A stretch of 64,000 nt of DNA, taken from Nocardia sp. MH4. GTDB taxonomy: Bacteria; Actinomycetota; Actinomycetes; Mycobacteriales; Mycobacteriaceae. The first letter of the stretch is position 1, and each line of letters begins with the position of its first letter. This document shows, piece by piece, positions 23,900 through 32,991 of the stretch. The stretch lies in the NCBI RefSeq assembly GCF_019266065.1, contig NZ_LPNR01000125.1, forward strand, positions 62,001 to 126,000, written 5' to 3'. A program made the translations under genes and the position numbers. The notes under the pieces were generated by a model. That model was not told the DNA's origin. It searched no databases and saw nothing but the letters and a program-made list of their open reading frames with translations.

Positions 23900-26068
23900 A
23901 TGTTCGCCAGACTGGGGCGCGTCGTCGTCCACCATCCGTGGAAAGTGATCGGGTTGTGGGTGATCGCGATCGTCGCCGTGCTGTCCACGGCACCCGCGCT
24001 CACCGCGACGACCGACCAATCCGCCTTCCTGCCCTCGCATTACGAGTCGATCCAGGCGATGAAGCTGCAGGAACAGGCCTTCCCGCAGAATGCCGCACCG
24101 GCCGCGCTGATCGTGGCGGTCCGCGCGGACGGCGGCCCGCTGACCGAGACCGACTCGGCCACGATCGCCGCCGCGGCCGGCGCGCTCACAGCCCGCGACA
24201 TCAAGGGCGTCACCGGCCTCCAGGTGACACCGCCCTCGGAGAATCGCCTGGTCCAGGTCATCGCGGTGCGGATGACCAAGCTGACCGACGCGGCGGACAA
24301 GACCCAGGGCGAGGCGGTGAAGAGTCTGCGCGAGCACCTGAAGGAGCAGGTCGAGGGCACCGGTCTCAAGGCGGGCATCACCGGCACGGCGGCGCAGACT
24401 CTGGACCAGACCGAGCAGGGTGAGAAGGGCATGGCGATCATCGGCATCGCCACGATCGTGCTGATCCTGGTGTTGCTGCTGATCATCTTCCGCAGTCCGG
24501 TCATCGCGCTGCTGCCGGTGGTCACCATCGGCGCCATCTCGAGCACCGTCGGTGGCCTGATCGCCATGGCGGCCGAGGCCTTCGACCTCGAGATCGATAC
24601 CTCGGTGAACTCGATCCTGCTGGTGGTGCTGTTCGGTGTGGGCACCGACTACATCCTGTTCCTGATGTTCCGGTACCGGGAACGGCTGCGGGCGGGCGAC
24701 GATCCGAAGACCGCCATGGTCAATGCCGTCGCGCGGGTCGGCGAGGCCATCACGTCGGCGGCGGCCGCGGTGATCATCGCGTTCATGGCGCTGACCCTGT
24801 CGAGCCTCGGGATGTTCCGGGCGCTGGGACCGGCACTGGCGATCGCGGTCGCGGTAGCGCTGCTGGCCGGGCTCACGCTGGTGCCCGCGATCGTCTCGCT
24901 GTTGGGCACCAAGGTGTTCTGGCCGTCGAAGGCCTGGCAAGTGGAGCCCAAGGGCGCCCGGTTCGGCGCGATCGGCGCGGCGATGGGCAGGCGGCCCGGC
25001 GTATTCGCCGTCGCCTCCGGCGGTGTGCTGGTGGTGCTGGGCGTGTTCGCCTTCGGTTTCAATCCGACCTTTGATCTGAGCTCGGGCTCGACCACCGATG
25101 CCTCGGAGTCGGTGACGTTCACCACCGAGCTGCTCGAGGGCATGCCGGCCGGAGCCACCCAGCCCTCGGAGGTGCTGTTGCAGTCGGCCGCGCCGCTGGC
25201 CGAGGACCAGCTCGCGAGTTACCGCACGGCGCTGACCGGGGTCGACGGCGTCGGTCAGGTCGGCACGCCGCAGCTGTCGGCGGACGGCACGATCGCGAAC
25301 TTCCAGGTGACGCTGGCGAACGCGCCGGAATCCGATGCCGCGCTCGACACGGTGGCCGGGCCGCTGCGCGAGGTCGCCCACCAGGCGGCACCGGCGGGCG
25401 CCACGGCGGCGGTCGGCGGCATGACGGCGGTGTTCGTCGACTTCGAGGACGCGATGAACCACGACTACCGGATCGTGTTCCCGGTGGCCGCCGTCCTGAT
25501 CATGCTGGTGCTGGCGTTGCTGCTGCGCAGCCTCGTCGCCCCCTGGTACCTGATGGCCTCGGTGTTTCTCGGCTTCGCCGCGACGCTGGGCGCGACGGTG
25601 CTGGTGTTCCAGCGGATCCAGGGCGAGCACGGGCTGATCTTCACGCTGCCGGTGATCATGTACCTGTTCGTGGTGGCCCTGGGCACCGACTACAACATCC
25701 TGATGGTCGCCCGGCTGCGGGAGGAATCCCGCGAGGGCCACACGCCCCGCGAGGCGGCGGCGCTGGCGGTGCGCCACACCGGGCCGACGGTGGCCGCGGC
25801 GGGCCTCATCCTGGCGGGCACCTTCGCCTCGATGATGCTGGCGGGCAACAGCTCCCTGTCGCAGATGGGCTTCGCCATCTCGGTGGGCATCGCGATCGCG
25901 GCCTTCGTCATGGCGCTGTTCTTCACCCCGGCGGTCACCGCGCTGCTGGGCCGCCGGGCCTGGTGGCCGGGCCACGGCGGCGACAGCGACGAGGAGCGCT
26001 CACCCCGCTGGGCCGAGTACTCCTACGCCGAGAGCTACTACACGCCACCGGCGCGTCAGCGCCCCTGA
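23900..26068 (+). CDS. MMPL/RND-family membrane transporter
   Basis: 722 residues with the two-half RND layout: a first membrane segment (WKVIGLWVIAIVAVLS), a periplasmic loop, five helices from about 180 to 360, one near 390, a second loop, and five helices from about 520 to 690. Family motifs include VLFGVGTDYILFLMFRYRE and FVVALGTDYNILMVARLREE, carrying the proton-relay Asp-Tyr pairs. This is the YdfJ-like class found in actinobacterial drug or lipid export. It is the second gene of the EXLDI operon, with GGAAAGGA before the ATG. Confidence 0.92.
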   Translation: MFARLGRVVVHHPWKVIGLWVIAIVAVLSTAPALTATTDQSAFLPSHYESIQAMKLQEQAFPQNAAPAALIVAVRADGGPLTETDSATIAAAAGALTARDIKGVTGLQVTPPSENRLVQVIAVRMTKLTDAADKTQGEAVKSLREHLKEQVEGTGLKAGITGTAAQTLDQTEQGEKGMAIIGIATIVLILVLLLIIFRSPVIALLPVVTIGAISSTVGGLIAMAAEAFDLEIDTSVNSILLVVLFGVGTDYILFLMFRYRERLRAGDDPKTAMVNAVARVGEAITSAAAAVIIAFMALTLSSLGMFRALGPALAIAVAVALLAGLTLVPAIVSLLGTKVFWPSKAWQVEPKGARFGAIGAAMGRRPGVFAVASGGVLVVLGVFAFGFNPTFDLSSGSTTDASESVTFTTELLEGMPAGATQPSEVLLQSAAPLAEDQLASYRTALTGVDGVGQVGTPQLSADGTIANFQVTLANAPESDAALDTVAGPLREVAHQAAPAGATAAVGGMTAVFVDFEDAMNHDYRIVFPVAAVLIMLVLALLLRSLVAPWYLMASVFLGFAATLGATVLVFQRIQGEHGLIFTLPVIMYLFVVALGTDYNILMVARLREESREGHTPREAAALAVRHTGPTVAAAGLILAGTFASMMLAGNSSLSQMGFAISVGIAIAAFVMALFFTPAVTALLGRRAWWPGHGGDSDEERSPRWAEYSYAESYYTPPARQRP

Positions 26069-26131
26069 CACGCCAGGCGCCGCAGGTCCGCTCCCCCTCG
26101 GGAGCGGGCCTGCTCGTCTATCGTTGCGCGT

Positions 26132-27091
26132 GTGGCCAAGTCTGCGACACCGGCGGTCGAGCTACCGGTGGGTGAGCACACGGTGCGGGTCAGCAATCCG
26201 GACCGGGTGTACTTCCCCGAGCTCGGCGCGACCAAGCTCGACCTGGCGCGGTACTACCTGAGCGTGGGTGACGGCATCGTCAACGCGCTGCGGGACCGGC
26301 CGTGCATGCTGCACCGGTTCCCCAAGGGTCTGCCCGGCGGGAAGGTGCATCAGAAGCGGCTGCCCGGCGGCGCGCCGGACTGGATCTCGACGGTGCGGGT
26401 GTACTTCCCGCGCTACGGCAGGCACGCCGACGAACTCTGCGTCCACGCGCTCGCCGACGTGATCTGGGCGGTGCAGATGTCCACGGTGGAGTTCCATCCC
26501 TGGAACTCGCGGGCGAGCGACACCGAGTCCCCCGACGAGTGGCGCATCGACCTCGATCCCATGCCGGACTGCCCGTGGTCGCGGGTGCAGCGGGTCGCCG
26601 GGGTGGTGCACGAGGTGCTCGACGAGCTGGGGGCGGTCGGCTGGCCCAAGACCTCCGGCGGATCGGGGCTGCACGTCTACGTGCGGATCGCGCCCGAGCA
26701 CGGATTCAAGCAGGTGCGCCGGGCCGCCCTGGCCTTCGCCCAGGAGGTGCAGCGGCGCGCGCCCGCCGACGTGACGACCGCCTGGTGGCGCAAGGACCGT
26801 GATCCGGCCCAGCTGTTCGTCGACTACAACCAGAACGCGCGCGATCACACCATCGCCGCCGCGTACTCGGTGCGCGGTGTGCCCGCGGCGACGGTGTCGA
26901 CCCCGGTGCGCTGGAGCGAGATCGGCGACATCCACCCGCGCGATTTCACCATCGCGACCGTTCCGGCCCGCTATGCCGAGCTCGGTGACATCCAGGCCGA
27001 GATGGACGACGCGGTCTTCGACATCACCCCGCTGCTCGACCTGGCCGACCGGCACGGCGTCGACGAGCCCGTCGACCTCGACGAACCGTGA
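26132..27091 (+). CDS. Stand-alone LigD-type polymerase domain (prim-pol)
   Basis: 319 residues: only the polymerase domain of the LigD family, without ligase or 3'-phosphoesterase parts. The metal-binding aspartates are Asp140 and Asp142 (RIDLDPMP) and Asp231 (LFVDYNQN); SGGSGLHVYV carries His181. Related mycobacterial PolD/Prim-Pol enzymes add nucleotides or ribonucleotides at breaks and gaps. The GTG at 26132 is the start. No ku or ligD gene is adjacent in the window, so involvement in end joining is inferred from family only. Confidence 0.9.
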   Translation: MAKSATPAVELPVGEHTVRVSNPDRVYFPELGATKLDLARYYLSVGDGIVNALRDRPCMLHRFPKGLPGGKVHQKRLPGGAPDWISTVRVYFPRYGRHADELCVHALADVIWAVQMSTVEFHPWNSRASDTESPDEWRIDLDPMPDCPWSRVQRVAGVVHEVLDELGAVGWPKTSGGSGLHVYVRIAPEHGFKQVRRAALAFAQEVQRRAPADVTTAWWRKDRDPAQLFVDYNQNARDHTIAAAYSVRGVPAATVSTPVRWSEIGDIHPRDFTIATVPARYAELGDIQAEMDDAVFDITPLLDLADRHGVDEPVDLDEP

Positions 27092-27210
27092 CCGTGCCCC
27101 GGTGATCCGGCGAACCCGGGGCGGGGCGGCACCGTCGCGCCGGAGAGGGAAGAATCGGATTCCGACACAGCCCGGCCGCACCGTGCGGTCGACCACTCCA
27201 GGAGGTCTCC

Positions 27211-28161
27211 GTGCAGGAATCCGCGACCACGATCGCGCTCGGCCCGGACCCGCAGGCATCCCGACTGCTCGAGAAAGCGGTCGTGGGGGCGGGCGCCCAG
27301 GTCGGCGAGCTCGCCGACGCGGAGGCACTGATCTGGACCGGCAAGCCCACTGACTTCCCGGCGACGCTGCCGCCCGCGGTGCGCTGGGTCCAGCTGCCCG
27401 CGGCGGGGATCGAGGACTACTTCGACGCCGATGTCTTCGCCACGCACCCCGACGTGCTGTTCACCTCGGCGGCGGGCGCGTTCTCGCACAGTGTCGCCGA
27501 GCACGCGCTGATGCTGCTGCTGGCCGGGGTCCGCTACCTGCCCGAGCACCTGCGGGCGACCTCGTGGCAGCAGCGCGAGTTCTTCCCGCACGTCGGCTCG
27601 TTGCGCGGGAAGACCGTGACCATCGTGGGCGCGGGCGGGATCGGGCGGGCGCTGATCCCGATGCTGGTGCCGCTGGGTGCGCACGTGATCGCGGTGAACC
27701 GCTCCGGCACGCCGGTGACGGGCACGGGCATTCCCGACGGGATGGAGACGCTGCCCGCCGATCAGCTGGGCCGGGTGTGGTCGCATACCGACCACGTGGT
27801 GATCGCGGCGCCGGCGACCGCGCAGACCCGGCACCTGGTCGGCGCCGACGAACTGGCCAGGCTCAAGCCCTCGTCGTGGGTGATCAATGTGGCGCGCGGC
27901 AGCCTGGTCGACACCGACGCGCTGGTCGACGCGCTGACCCGCGGGGTGATCGGGGGCGCGGGCCTGGATGTCACCGAGCCCGAGCCGCTGCCGGACGGGC
28001 ATCCGCTGTGGACGTTGCCGAACGCGATCATCACCCCGCACGATTCGAATCCGCCGCAGCTGCGCCTGGCGGCGTTCGCCGATCATGTCGCCGCGAATGT
28101 CGCCCGGTTCGTCGCGGGCGCGCCGCTGCTGGCGATCGTCGAACCGCGACGCGGCTATTGA
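27211..28161 (+). CDS. D-isomer-specific 2-hydroxyacid dehydrogenase
   Basis: 316 residues. The NAD-binding domain has VGAGGIGRAL (GxGxxG) at about residues 136-145, NVARGSLVDTDAL with the substrate-binding Arg, and a GLDVTEPEPLPDGHPLW segment. The usual catalytic His near the end is visible in ITPHDSNPP. The exact substrate (glyoxylate, hydroxypyruvate or another 2-oxo acid) cannot be read from the sequence. The GTG start follows an AGGAGGT ribosome-binding site. It overlaps the convergent LuxR-type gene by 7 bases at the stop codons. Confidence 0.9.
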   Translation: MQESATTIALGPDPQASRLLEKAVVGAGAQVGELADAEALIWTGKPTDFPATLPPAVRWVQLPAAGIEDYFDADVFATHPDVLFTSAAGAFSHSVAEHALMLLLAGVRYLPEHLRATSWQQREFFPHVGSLRGKTVTIVGAGGIGRALIPMLVPLGAHVIAVNRSGTPVTGTGIPDGMETLPADQLGRVWSHTDHVVIAAPATAQTRHLVGADELARLKPSSWVINVARGSLVDTDALVDALTRGVIGGAGLDVTEPEPLPDGHPLWTLPNAIITPHDSNPPQLRLAAFADHVAANVARFVAGAPLLAIVEPRRGY

Positions 28162-30896
28162 GCGATCCGGCCGCGTGACACCCAGGCCGCGATCTGGCTG
28201 CGCTTGGCGAAGCCGAGTTTGGTGAGAATGTGCTGGACGTGGTTCTGCGCGGTGCGTTCCGACAGCACCAGCGCGGCGGCGATCTCGCGATTGGTGAGGC
28301 CGCGGGCCACCAGGTCGGCGACCTCGCGTTCCCGCGGAGTCAGGGTGGCGCACGCGTTCTCGTGGGCGGTGAGCACACGCAGCCGCTCGATCCAGGGCTC
28401 CATGCCGAGCGATACGGCTACCGGCAGGGCGGCCACCGCGAGCGCGACCGCGTCGGCGGTGGCGCCGCGGGCGAACAGTAGTTCGGCGCGTTCGCAGTCG
28501 GCTTCGACGGCGAATCCGGGCGCGCCCATCGTCCGCGCGGTGTGCCCCGCCGAGCGCAGGTCGGCGCACGCCGTGTCCGGGTCATCCAGGGCGGCAGCGA
28601 ATTTCCCCAGCCACAGGGTGGTCGGGCCGAGATAGTGGGCGTTCCCGCCACCGCCGGTGATGTGCCCGTCGCGATAGCGCGTCAGCCGCGCACGAAAGTA
28701 GGCGACATCGTCGCGCAGGCCGAGCGCGGCGGCCACCGCGCCGCCGACGGCGAGCACATTGAGCAGGAAATACGGTGGCACCGGCCACTTCTCGGGTCGG
28801 CCGAGGCCGCGATAGAGCGGTTCGGCTTCGGCGATCAGGCCGCTGTCGACCAGCGGGAAGGCGGTACCGAGGGCGGCGAACAGCAGGTTGCGGACCTCGC
28901 CGCGCATCGGGGCGTGTGGCAGGACCAAGGCGTGCGGGTCGTGACCGGTGTGATGGCCGACGACGGCGCGCAGCGCCCGGAACGCGCCCTCCCCGGCGGG
29001 ATGGCCCAGCGTGCTCGCCAGGGTGTGGGCCCGGGCCGCTCGATCGAGCGCGTGCGCGAATTCACCGCGGGCCTGCGCCAGCGCCGCTTCGGCGACCAGC
29101 AGATGCCACCGCGACATGGGACCGCCGGTGTGCTCGGCGCACCAGGTCAGACAGGACAGCTCCCCGGTGATCTCGCCCAGATCGCCCCGCTCCCACAGCG
29201 CGTCGAGGCGCCACAACCTGCCCCACATCTCCACGGCCGGATCGCGCGCGAGTTCCCCCGCCGCGATCATGCGGGCAGCCAGGACGCCGTGTTCGTCCCG
29301 ATGGTCGGGACCGCTGCAGGCGAGCTGACGCGCCCGCAGCGCCGCCGCGAGAACGGCGGGATCGTCACCGCGATCGGCCGAGACCAGGGCGGCCCTGCTG
29401 GATTCGTCCACGCCGTCGAGCCTGCCGAGGTAGATCGCGGTCTCGGTGGCACGGGCCAGCAGGCGCGCGCGCAGGGGCTCGGGCAGGTCGTCGGCGGCGA
29501 GTGCCTCGGCGCAGGCGTCGGCGATGTCGCGATCCCAGCCGCGATCCCCGATCGGTTCGAGCACCAGCGCGGCTTCGGCCTGCAACGCCGGTTCCCCGGC
29601 CTTGCGGGCCAGCGCCTCCGCGGCCGCGCAATCGGCGCGGGCGGCGATCAGGTCACCGGCCCGGACCGCGGCGAGGGCGCGCTGGAGCACCAGCCTGCCC
29701 CGGTCGACCGGATCGAGCGCGGCGGCATGGGTCAGGGCCAGCCCGTACAGCCGCACCGCCTCCTCGAAGGCCAGCTCACGCAGGGCCACCTCCGCCGCGC
29801 GCCGCGCCCAGCGGACGGCGGGCTCGTGCGCCCCGGCCACCGCCGCGTTGGCCCAGTGCCAGGCCAGTGCGGCCGAATTCGCCTCGACCGCATCGGGATA
29901 CAGCGCCTCGATCGCCAGCGCCGCACGTTGATGCAACACCACCCGCTGCTGTAGGGACAGCCCGTCGAGCAGGGTCGCGCGCACCAGCGCGTGCGCGAAC
30001 CGCACCGTGCCCGGTTCCGCGGCGGTGGCCAGCAGGCCCGCCTCGATCGCCTCGTCGACGGCGGCGAGACAGTCCACCGCCGGACGGGCGACCAGCCGGG
30101 CGGCGACCGCGATCGAGAACTGCTCGCCCAGGATCGACGCCGCCCGCAGCAGCTCCTGCGCCCGGTTCGACCGCGGCGCCATCCGGCCGCGCACCACCTC
30201 ACGCAGACTCGTCGGCAGGCGCAGCGCGCCGTCGGTGGAACCGCGCATCGAACGACCCAGCTCGCGCAGGTAGAAGGGGTTGCCGCCGGTCATGTCGAAG
30301 GCTTCGCCTGCCAGCTCGTCGGGGAGCTCGCGGCCGGCCTCCAGCCGCAGGCAGCGCGCCGAATCGGCCGGCGAGAGCCCGCGCAACAGCAGCGACGCGG
30401 TCACCGGTTCACGCAACAGCTCCGGTTTGATCGCGGGCCAGCCGCCGTCGGTCGCGCCGGTGCGTTCGGTGGCGCACACCATGATCCGGCGCTCGCGTAG
30501 CGCCCGCACCACGTAGAGCAGCGCCTGCAGCGACGGTTCGTCGGCCCAGTGGATGTCGTCGATCACCAGCAGCACGCCGGTGTCGGTGCCGTCGAGACCG
30601 GCGGCGAAGCCCTCGAACAGCGCGATCCGGTCGGCGCCGGGCACGGGCGTCCCGGTGCCGAGGGCCTGGCGCCACAACCAGAAGGGCGGAGTGTCGGGGA
30701 GTTCGAGGGCGCGCGCCCACAGGGTGCGCACCCCGCGCTCGCGGGCGCGTCCGGCCAGTTCGGCGACCAGCCGGGTCTTGCCGACACCCGCCTCCCCCGA
30801 GCAGATCACCAGGTGGGGCGCGCCGTGGACCGCGTCGTCGAGCCGGGCCAGCAGATCGGCCAGTTCCGCCTCGCGTCCGATGAGCTCGGTGATCAC
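28155..30896 (-). CDS. LuxR-family ATP-binding transcriptional regulator (LAL type)
   Basis: 913 residues. The N-terminal AAA ATPase has Walker A SGEAGVGKT (33-41) and a Walker B LLVIDDIHWADE. A long helical TPR-like middle follows, and the C-terminal LuxR/FixJ HTH reads LTPREREVADLVARGLTNREIAAALVLSERTAQNHVQHILTKL. Such large regulators activate nearby or biosynthetic genes in response to an inducer, often with ATP. Candidate targets are the adjacent lipoprotein and monooxygenase genes. The GTG start at 30896 has its GGAGGTG ribosome-binding site inside a strong inverted repeat (30901-30932), so its expression may be self-controlled. Confidence 0.92.
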   Translation of the reverse strand: MITELIGREAELADLLARLDDAVHGAPHLVICSGEAGVGKTRLVAELAGRARERGVRTLWARALELPDTPPFWLWRQALGTGTPVPGADRIALFEGFAAGLDGTDTGVLLVIDDIHWADEPSLQALLYVVRALRERRIMVCATERTGATDGGWPAIKPELLREPVTASLLLRGLSPADSARCLRLEAGRELPDELAGEAFDMTGGNPFYLRELGRSMRGSTDGALRLPTSLREVVRGRMAPRSNRAQELLRAASILGEQFSIAVAARLVARPAVDCLAAVDEAIEAGLLATAAEPGTVRFAHALVRATLLDGLSLQQRVVLHQRAALAIEALYPDAVEANSAALAWHWANAAVAGAHEPAVRWARRAAEVALRELAFEEAVRLYGLALTHAAALDPVDRGRLVLQRALAAVRAGDLIAARADCAAAEALARKAGEPALQAEAALVLEPIGDRGWDRDIADACAEALAADDLPEPLRARLLARATETAIYLGRLDGVDESSRAALVSADRGDDPAVLAAALRARQLACSGPDHRDEHGVLAARMIAAGELARDPAVEMWGRLWRLDALWERGDLGEITGELSCLTWCAEHTGGPMSRWHLLVAEAALAQARGEFAHALDRAARAHTLASTLGHPAGEGAFRALRAVVGHHTGHDPHALVLPHAPMRGEVRNLLFAALGTAFPLVDSGLIAEAEPLYRGLGRPEKWPVPPYFLLNVLAVGGAVAAALGLRDDVAYFRARLTRYRDGHITGGGGNAHYLGPTTLWLGKFAAALDDPDTACADLRSAGHTARTMGAPGFAVEADCERAELLFARGATADAVALAVAALPVAVSLGMEPWIERLRVLTAHENACATLTPREREVADLVARGLTNREIAAALVLSERTAQNHVQHILTKLGFAKRSQIAAWVSRGRIAQ

Positions 30897-30900
30897 GCCG

Positions 30901-30932
30901 CACCTCCGAGTATCAGAGCATACTCGCAGGTG
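30901..30932 (-). promoter_or_regulatory. Inverted repeat covering the ribosome-binding site of the LuxR-type regulator
   Basis: CACCTCCGAGTAT (30901-30913), a 6-base spacer and ATACTCGCAGGTG (30920-30932) form 13-bp arms with one mismatch. In the message the 3' arm contains GGAGGTG, the Shine-Dalgarno sequence of the regulator, five bases or so before its GTG. The structure could act as a dimer operator, a translation-blocking hairpin, or both. Confidence 0.6.
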
Positions 30933-30949
30933 AGGGCCCTACAGAAGGG

Positions 30950-31747
30950 TCAGGAGGCGGTGCGCTCGGTGAGCCCACCGACCGTGACGACGTACTCCTT
31001 GGCCTTGTCGTCGTAGCTGATCGAATAGGTGGTCGGGTACCGGGTGGAGCGCTGGTAGGCCTGCGGCTGCGGAATGTCCCCGGTGAACGACGGCTTGGTG
31101 AGCAGCCACTCCCTGGTGAACATGGGCTCGGTGAAGATGTACTGGCCGTCCCACGCGCCGTTGATCAGGGTCTGGGTGAACTCGCCCGGCACGACCGGCT
31201 TGCTCATGTCGACCCAGTGCACGCCCATCGCCGGCACCGCCTGCACCTCGATCGGTTCGGGCAGCGTGCTGCTGTCGGCCGGCATGTACTTCGAGTCCGG
31301 GCTGTGCGCCGCCTTCGTCAGGAACTCCGGATCCTGCGGGTCGATCGCGGCCACCGCGGCGGCGTCGACGAAATAGAAGTGGGCGTCGAAGTGCGGCTTG
31401 TCGAACATGCCGATCGGCGGGTGGCCGTGCGGCACCCAGTCGAAGGTGAGGTGGTTGATCACCGTGCCCGACGCTTCCTCGGGCAGGGCCAGCGGCGGGC
31501 TGGCCGGTGGCGGACCTTCCGGCATGGTGGCGGGCATCGGCAGGCCCTCCAGCGCCGCCTCCTGGATCCGCAGGCCGACCTCGGTCGGGGTGCCGGAACC
31601 GTCGGTGGTCACGAAGGTGCGGATCTGGCCGTTGCCCAGCGCGCGTTCGTCGCCGTAGTAGGTCTTGTCGGCATCGTCGCCGCAGGCCGCGGCGGTGGCC
31701 AGGACGAGCAGGGCCGCCAGCGCGGCGGTGAGGCTTCGCGTGCGCAT
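30950..31747 (-). CDS. Lipoprotein with DUF5602/TTHB210-like domain
   Basis: 265 residues. A lipoprotein signal (LTAALAALLVLATAAAC) puts the lipidated Cys at about residue 22. The mature part reads TYYGDERALGNGQIRTFVTTDGSGTPTEVGLRI and contains HLTFDWVPHGHPPIG...HFDAHFYF, a His-rich motif typical of the DUF5602/TTHB210-like family and suggestive of metal binding. The role is unknown. ATG 31747 suits the signal; GTG 31756, overlapping the upstream stop, is an alternative. It is co-directional with the small monooxygenase-like gene and lies just upstream of the LuxR-type regulator. Confidence 0.82.
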   Translation of the reverse strand: MRTRSLTAALAALLVLATAAACGDDADKTYYGDERALGNGQIRTFVTTDGSGTPTEVGLRIQEAALEGLPMPATMPEGPPPASPPLALPEEASGTVINHLTFDWVPHGHPPIGMFDKPHFDAHFYFVDAAAVAAIDPQDPEFLTKAAHSPDSKYMPADSSTLPEPIEVQAVPAMGVHWVDMSKPVVPGEFTQTLINGAWDGQYIFTEPMFTREWLLTKPSFTGDIPQPQAYQRSTRYPTTYSISYDDKAKEYVVTVGGLTERTAS

Positions 31748-31752
31748 CTCAC

Positions 31753-32037
31753 TCACCCCTGGGCCACGGTCTCGACGGCGGCCTCGAAGGCGCGCACCCG
31801 GGCATCGGGACCGGGACGGATGCCGACCCGGTCGAGGGCGGGGAAGAGCCGCTCGGCGGCGAACCGGTCGGCGGCGTCGGCCGACTCCCAGATGTCGACG
31901 ACGGTCAGCGCGCCGTCGCATTCGCCGACGAAGTGCCACAGATTGCCCGCGACCGGTTCCGGTCCGAGCGCCTCGTGCACCGTCCGGTACTGCGCGAGCC
32001 CCACCCCGGGGCTCTCGGTGATGTGGACGTAGGTCAT
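31753..32037 (-). CDS. Small ABM-like (dimeric alpha/beta barrel) protein
   Basis: 94 residues. The short ferredoxin-like fold of the antibiotic-biosynthesis-monooxygenase superfamily is suggested by MTYVHITESPGVGLAQYRTVHEAL, the GNLWHFVGECDGALTVVDIWESADAADRF strand-helix pair and a closing Pro-rich helix. Proteins of this size can be oxygenases, haem-degrading enzymes or simple ligand binders; no catalytic residue settles it. Its stop lies six bases before the ATG of the lipoprotein gene, so the two form an operon. Confidence 0.75.
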   Translation of the reverse strand: MTYVHITESPGVGLAQYRTVHEALGPEPVAGNLWHFVGECDGALTVVDIWESADAADRFAAERLFPALDRVGIRPGPDARVRAFEAAVETVAQG

Positions 32038-32220
32038 GGCTCCTCCATTCGACGGATCTGTCCCGAAGGTAGGAGCCGCGGCGGCGGGAAGCGTCCGCCG
32101 AAATACTCATCTGGCTACTCAGAGCACCGAAGTTTCCATTCGGACGGATGAACGATGCGCCGGAATCGGACACGACGGTTAGGCTGTCCTCGTCCTGGTT
32201 CGGTAAGGATGGGATCGGCA

Positions 32221-32955
32221 ATGGGATGGACCTTCAGCGCTGACGAATTCGCGCACGTGTGGCGGGAATCCGGTCAGGACCGAATGCCCTTCCCGATCCG
32301 GGTGCTCGAATCACCGCGCACCGAGGACGAGGCCGCCCGATTACGCGCCGACCTCGACCATCGACTACCCGGCGGCGGCGACCCCGACCTCGCCGCCTGC
32401 CTGCGGATCATCGCCGCACCACACGCCAGGATCGTGCTCGTCGGCGGCGCGCACACCCCCGGCAGCGAGATCCGGCTGCTCGCCTGCGCGGTCTACGACC
32501 ATGCCGTGCTCGTCGTCCAGGAACCAGGTTCCCGACCCGATTTCGGTGGTCGCGTGCGGGTTTCGATCGGGCACACCGCCGGGATCGGCGCTCGCGTCGC
32601 CGCCTGCCTGCCCGATATCCCGCCCGGCCGCGAACCCGCGCGCGAGGCCGCCGCCGACGCCGTTCGCGACGAGGAGACCGTGGTCGCCGCGCATCCCGCC
32701 GTCCCCCGGATCCAGCGCCTGCTGCGGCGTCCGCACACCGCCGAGGGACACATCCGCATCGAAACCGGGCTCGACCGCGCCGCGCCGACCCCGCCGGTGC
32801 ACTACAGCTGGATCGATGTGGCCGGGGACGGACGCTACCTGCTGCGCGCGGGAGAAACGGTGCACGTCGTGCCCGCCGCGACCGGTCAGCTGGCCGCCCA
32901 GCTCCAGCGCAGGCTCGCTCCTGCGCACAGTTCCACCACCCGAAGGTCCGGCTAG
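32221..32955 (+). CDS. EspG-family type VII secretion chaperone
   Basis: 244 residues. It resembles EspG proteins, cytosolic chaperones that bind the tip of PE-PPE pairs and deliver them to an ESX system: an N-terminal WTFSADEFAHVWRESGQDRMPFPIRV followed by paired strands (RIVLVGGAHTPGSEIRLLACAVYDHAVLVVQEPG) and the helical C-terminal half. Length is slightly below the usual 270-300. It is followed by a PE-like and a PPE-like gene, exactly the partners expected. No ESX core gene (eccB-E, mycP) is in the window, so secretion would use a system elsewhere. Confidence 0.8.
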   Translation: MGWTFSADEFAHVWRESGQDRMPFPIRVLESPRTEDEAARLRADLDHRLPGGGDPDLAACLRIIAAPHARIVLVGGAHTPGSEIRLLACAVYDHAVLVVQEPGSRPDFGGRVRVSIGHTAGIGARVAACLPDIPPGREPAREAAADAVRDEETVVAAHPAVPRIQRLLRRPHTAEGHIRIETGLDRAAPTPPVHYSWIDVAGDGRYLLRAGETVHVVPAATGQLAAQLQRRLAPAHSSTTRRSG

Positions 32956-32991
32956 CCTGGACGCCGACGCACGATCTGGAGGGGAGACGCG

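Noticed and set aside
28542..29954. Long plus-strand frame inside the LuxR-type regulator
   Set aside because: It is fully antisense to a gene with clear ATPase and HTH motifs and has no recognisable domain.
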